This document shows, one piece after another, positions 62,388-64,000 of a DNA stretch of 64,000 nucleotides. The notes below the pieces were generated by a model, which did no database searches, was not told the origin of the DNA, and saw only the letters and a program-made list of their open reading frames with translations. Position numbers and translations under genes: made by a program. Source of the stretch: CALCCV01 sp964388665 (GTDB lineage: Bacteria > Bdellovibrionota > Bdellovibrionia > Bdellovibrionales > Bdellovibrionaceae); the NCBI GenBank assembly GCA_964388665.1, contig CAYMBJ010000008.1:1-64000 (forward strand). The letters run 5' to 3'. How positions within the stretch are numbered: position 1 is the first letter of the stretch; the number at the start of each line of letters is the position of its first letter.

Positions 62388-62421
62388 TCGATTTGGCACC
62401 TGCGGCCTTGCTGCTTTACCT
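62388..62421. repeat. Dispersed repeat, copy D (5' half)
   Basis: 34 bp beginning TCGATTTGGCACCTGCGG, 31/34 identical to 18920-18953. Like copies A and B it lies in the gap between two convergent genes, here recD2 and the subtilase-PilZ gene, and touches the last codon of the latter. Confidence 0.65.
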
Positions 62422-64000
62422 AACTGGCACGAGTCAGTGCCTTTGTCCAAACATTGATTTTAGAGAGGGCCAAATCACTCGCGTTGGCAAACTGCACTCC
62501 ATAGGCCTGGTTCTGCTCACACCACACAACTTGACCTGAAACCTCAACCACATCGTTGCCGTCAGGGCTGGCGATCTTCATGGTCACGATGCCTCCTTTT
62601 TCAAGGGCCGTGTCAGCATTGAATGAGAGACCACCCATAGAGATGGTTTTCATGTTGGCGACAAGGTCACGCTCGCCCACTCTGATGCGAATCTCAGACT
62701 GCATCTGAAATCGCTCGAACCTGCGACGTTGTACAGCGCTGGTCTCTCGAGCGCGGGCCATTGCGTAGAGGAGAATGGGAATCAAAGCGAGAATCATAAA
62801 GCCAAAGGCGCGCGGATACTCACCAGTACCAGTGCCAGGACCTGATTCGATGATCTGTTTCACCATTCCACAGCCACCACCCTGTGTTGCGCTTGATGCC
62901 TCTGCGGGTGCGCGACTGGCCGAGGTGGAATCAAATGCCGGTTGGTAGGCAGCCAAGGTTCCGGCGCCAGTTTGCGCCGCGATCACAGCTTTTTGTACAT
63001 TCAATCGCCCACCTGAAGACACTTTGGTTTTTAGGATCGCCAAAGGATCAGCGTTCTTGAGCATCAGGTCACGCACCTGGTAGCCCGTCAAGTTACCGTC
63101 TTCGCGCAAGACCAATCCAGCCACTCCCGACACAAAGGGCGCGGCCATTGAGGTCCCTGACATTCCCACGTAGAGATCGCCCGGGTAGGATGAGTAAATC
63201 ATACTGCCAGGGCTACCAATATTTACGGAGCTCACACCATAATTTGAAAAACTGGCGAGGTTGTCAAATGTGGTTGTCGCAGCAACGGCGAGATTGCTCG
63301 GCACCTGCATGGCTGCGGGATACATTGGCGCTATATCATTATTAGAACCACTGTTTCCTGCAGCACTCACTATCAAAACTTGGTGTTTATAGGCATAGGC
63401 CAAAGCATCTAGCAGACCCTGCGAATAGCTTGGACCGCCCCAAGAATTGTTGATGACCTTCGCACCATTATCAACTGCATAGTAGATTGCGCGGATTGCA
63501 TCCGCCGTGGTTCCAGAGCCATCCACTGCAAGAAATTTTAAAGGCATAATTTTAACACGTGAAGCTTCAATCACGTTCGCAAAGATATTGATACCAGCGC
63601 CAACAACAATTCCAGCAACGTGAGTGCCGTGCCCCTCATCATCAACAACAGAATTGGTGTTTTTTACAAAGTTCCAGCCATTGACGTCGTCCACATAGCC
63701 ATTGAGATCATTGTCTAAACCGTCATTAGGTATTTCTGCTGTATTTTGCCAGAGAGCATCCGACAGATTGAAAAGTTCATGAGTGATATCCAATCCGGTG
63801 TCTATGATCGCGATGATCGGCTTTTCGCCCTGGTTAGCGGGCTTTGCGATTGACCAAGCCTCTAAAATCTGGACCGGAGCCGAGTGCTGAGCAAAACAGT
63901 TTGGATCTGAAGACACACAAGAGGATCCCATCATCTGCAGACCATCATTTAATATCTGCTGCTTGGTGGCGGCATCATAAGCTTGAAGCGGCGACTCAGC
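62420..64000 (-). CDS. Subtilisin-like peptidase with C-terminal PilZ domain (5' end cut off)
   Basis: At least 526 residues; the frame stays open to the right edge, so the N-terminus is missing. The S8 triad is complete: IIAIIDTGLDITHE (Asp), DEGHGTHVAG (His), GMSGTSMAAPFVSG (Ser), with an Asp/Asn-rich loop as in the other subtilase. A hydrophobic helix follows near FMILALIPILLYAMA. The last ~100 residues are a PilZ domain, RRRFERFQ (the RxxxR) and TISMGGLSFN (the second motif), which usually binds c-di-GMP in the cytoplasm. The helix would place peptidase and PilZ on opposite sides of the membrane. Confidence 0.88.
   Translation of the reverse strand, partial: AESPLQAYDAATKQQILNDGLQMMGSSCVSSDPNCFAQHSAPVQILEAWSIAKPANQGEKPIIAIIDTGLDITHELFNLSDALWQNTAEIPNDGLDNDLNGYVDDVNGWNFVKNTNSVVDDEGHGTHVAGIVVGAGINIFANVIEASRVKIMPLKFLAVDGSGTTADAIRAIYYAVDNGAKVINNSWGGPSYSQGLLDALAYAYKHQVLIVSAAGNSGSNNDIAPMYPAAMQVPSNLAVAATTTFDNLASFSNYGVSSVNIGSPGSMIYSSYPGDLYVGMSGTSMAAPFVSGVAGLVLREDGNLTGYQVRDLMLKNADPLAILKTKVSSGGRLNVQKAVIAAQTGAGTLAAYQPAFDSTSASRAPAEASSATQGGGCGMVKQIIESGPGTGTGEYPRAFGFMILALIPILLYAMARARETSAVQRRRFERFQMQSEIRIRVGERDLVANMKTISMGGLSFNADTALEKGGIVTMKIASPDGNDVVEVSGQVVWCEQNQAYGVQFANASDLALSKINVWTKALTRAS

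Noticed and set aside
1..64000. tRNA genes, rRNA genes, CRISPR arrays and complete insertion sequences
   Set aside because: None was seen on reading both strands; short intergenic gaps leave little room, though a tRNA scan was not possible here.

Overview
The window looks like chromosome from a member of the Bdellovibrionota (Bdellovibrio-like, formerly Deltaproteobacteria). I infer this from two TIGR02147-family regulators, the many secreted proteins and lipoproteins of unknown function, a lipoprotein-anchored von Willebrand A protein, a DUF1592/DUF1552 pair, a subtilase joined to a PilZ domain and a multicopy-type HNH endonuclease. It is dense and mostly ordinary housekeeping DNA. I see no rRNA, tRNA, CRISPR array, prophage or intact insertion sequence.

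Layout. 0.1-4 kb: two secreted proteins, a TIGR02147 regulator divergent from one of them, and an FKBP lipoprotein. 4.1-10.5 kb: an EamA transporter, a methylcitrate-cycle cluster (prpD-prpB-prpC), a cysteine desulfurase and an A-type Fe-S carrier. 10.5-12.3 kb: an SPFH/NfeD/ribbon-helix-helix-like operon behind a strong sigma-70-type promoter, then a broken MAPEG gene. 12.5-18.8 kb: a TPR/winged-helix regulator divergent from a secreted lectin-like protein, then the DUF1592/DUF1552 pair. 18.9-25.1 kb, minus strand: a hydrolase and a tight operon zapA - 5-FCL - rny - tyrS - ferredoxin. 25.3-31.2 kb: a two-gene ABC exporter and a subtilase. 31.2-37.1 kb, accessory: a second TIGR02147 regulator with its small secreted neighbour, a vWA lipoprotein, an HNH endonuclease and a small secreted gene with a frameshift in an A run. 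37.2-46.2 kb: lnt, mutS2, DUF1428 and YCII proteins, an M3 peptidase and an isoaspartyl peptidase. 46.3-52.3 kb, minus strand: a PAS histidine kinase, dnaK, dnaJ (dnaJ upstream of dnaK) and a TPR protein; then an inverted-repeat locus with a 38-residue ORF. 52.3-64 kb: a type IV pilin, clpS-clpA-slt-mgtE-recD2 on the plus strand, and a subtilase-TM-PilZ protein running off the right edge.

The most interesting signals are at locus level. First, the two TIGR02147 genes, 29 kb apart, each face a small secreted protein across a promoter region that shares a 25-bp block (20/25 identical), which points to one regulatory module used twice. Second, a near-perfect 27-bp inverted repeat at 52036-52141 puts the Shine-Dalgarno and start codon of a 38-residue ORF in the loop of a potential hairpin, with a terminator directly after the stop. 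Third, an otherwise intact secreted gene is frameshifted in its start-proximal A run. Fourth, halves of a modular repeat lie at the ends of convergent gene pairs. Fifth, a subtilase carries a cytoplasmic PilZ domain. Every family name here was recognised by eye, without database searches.
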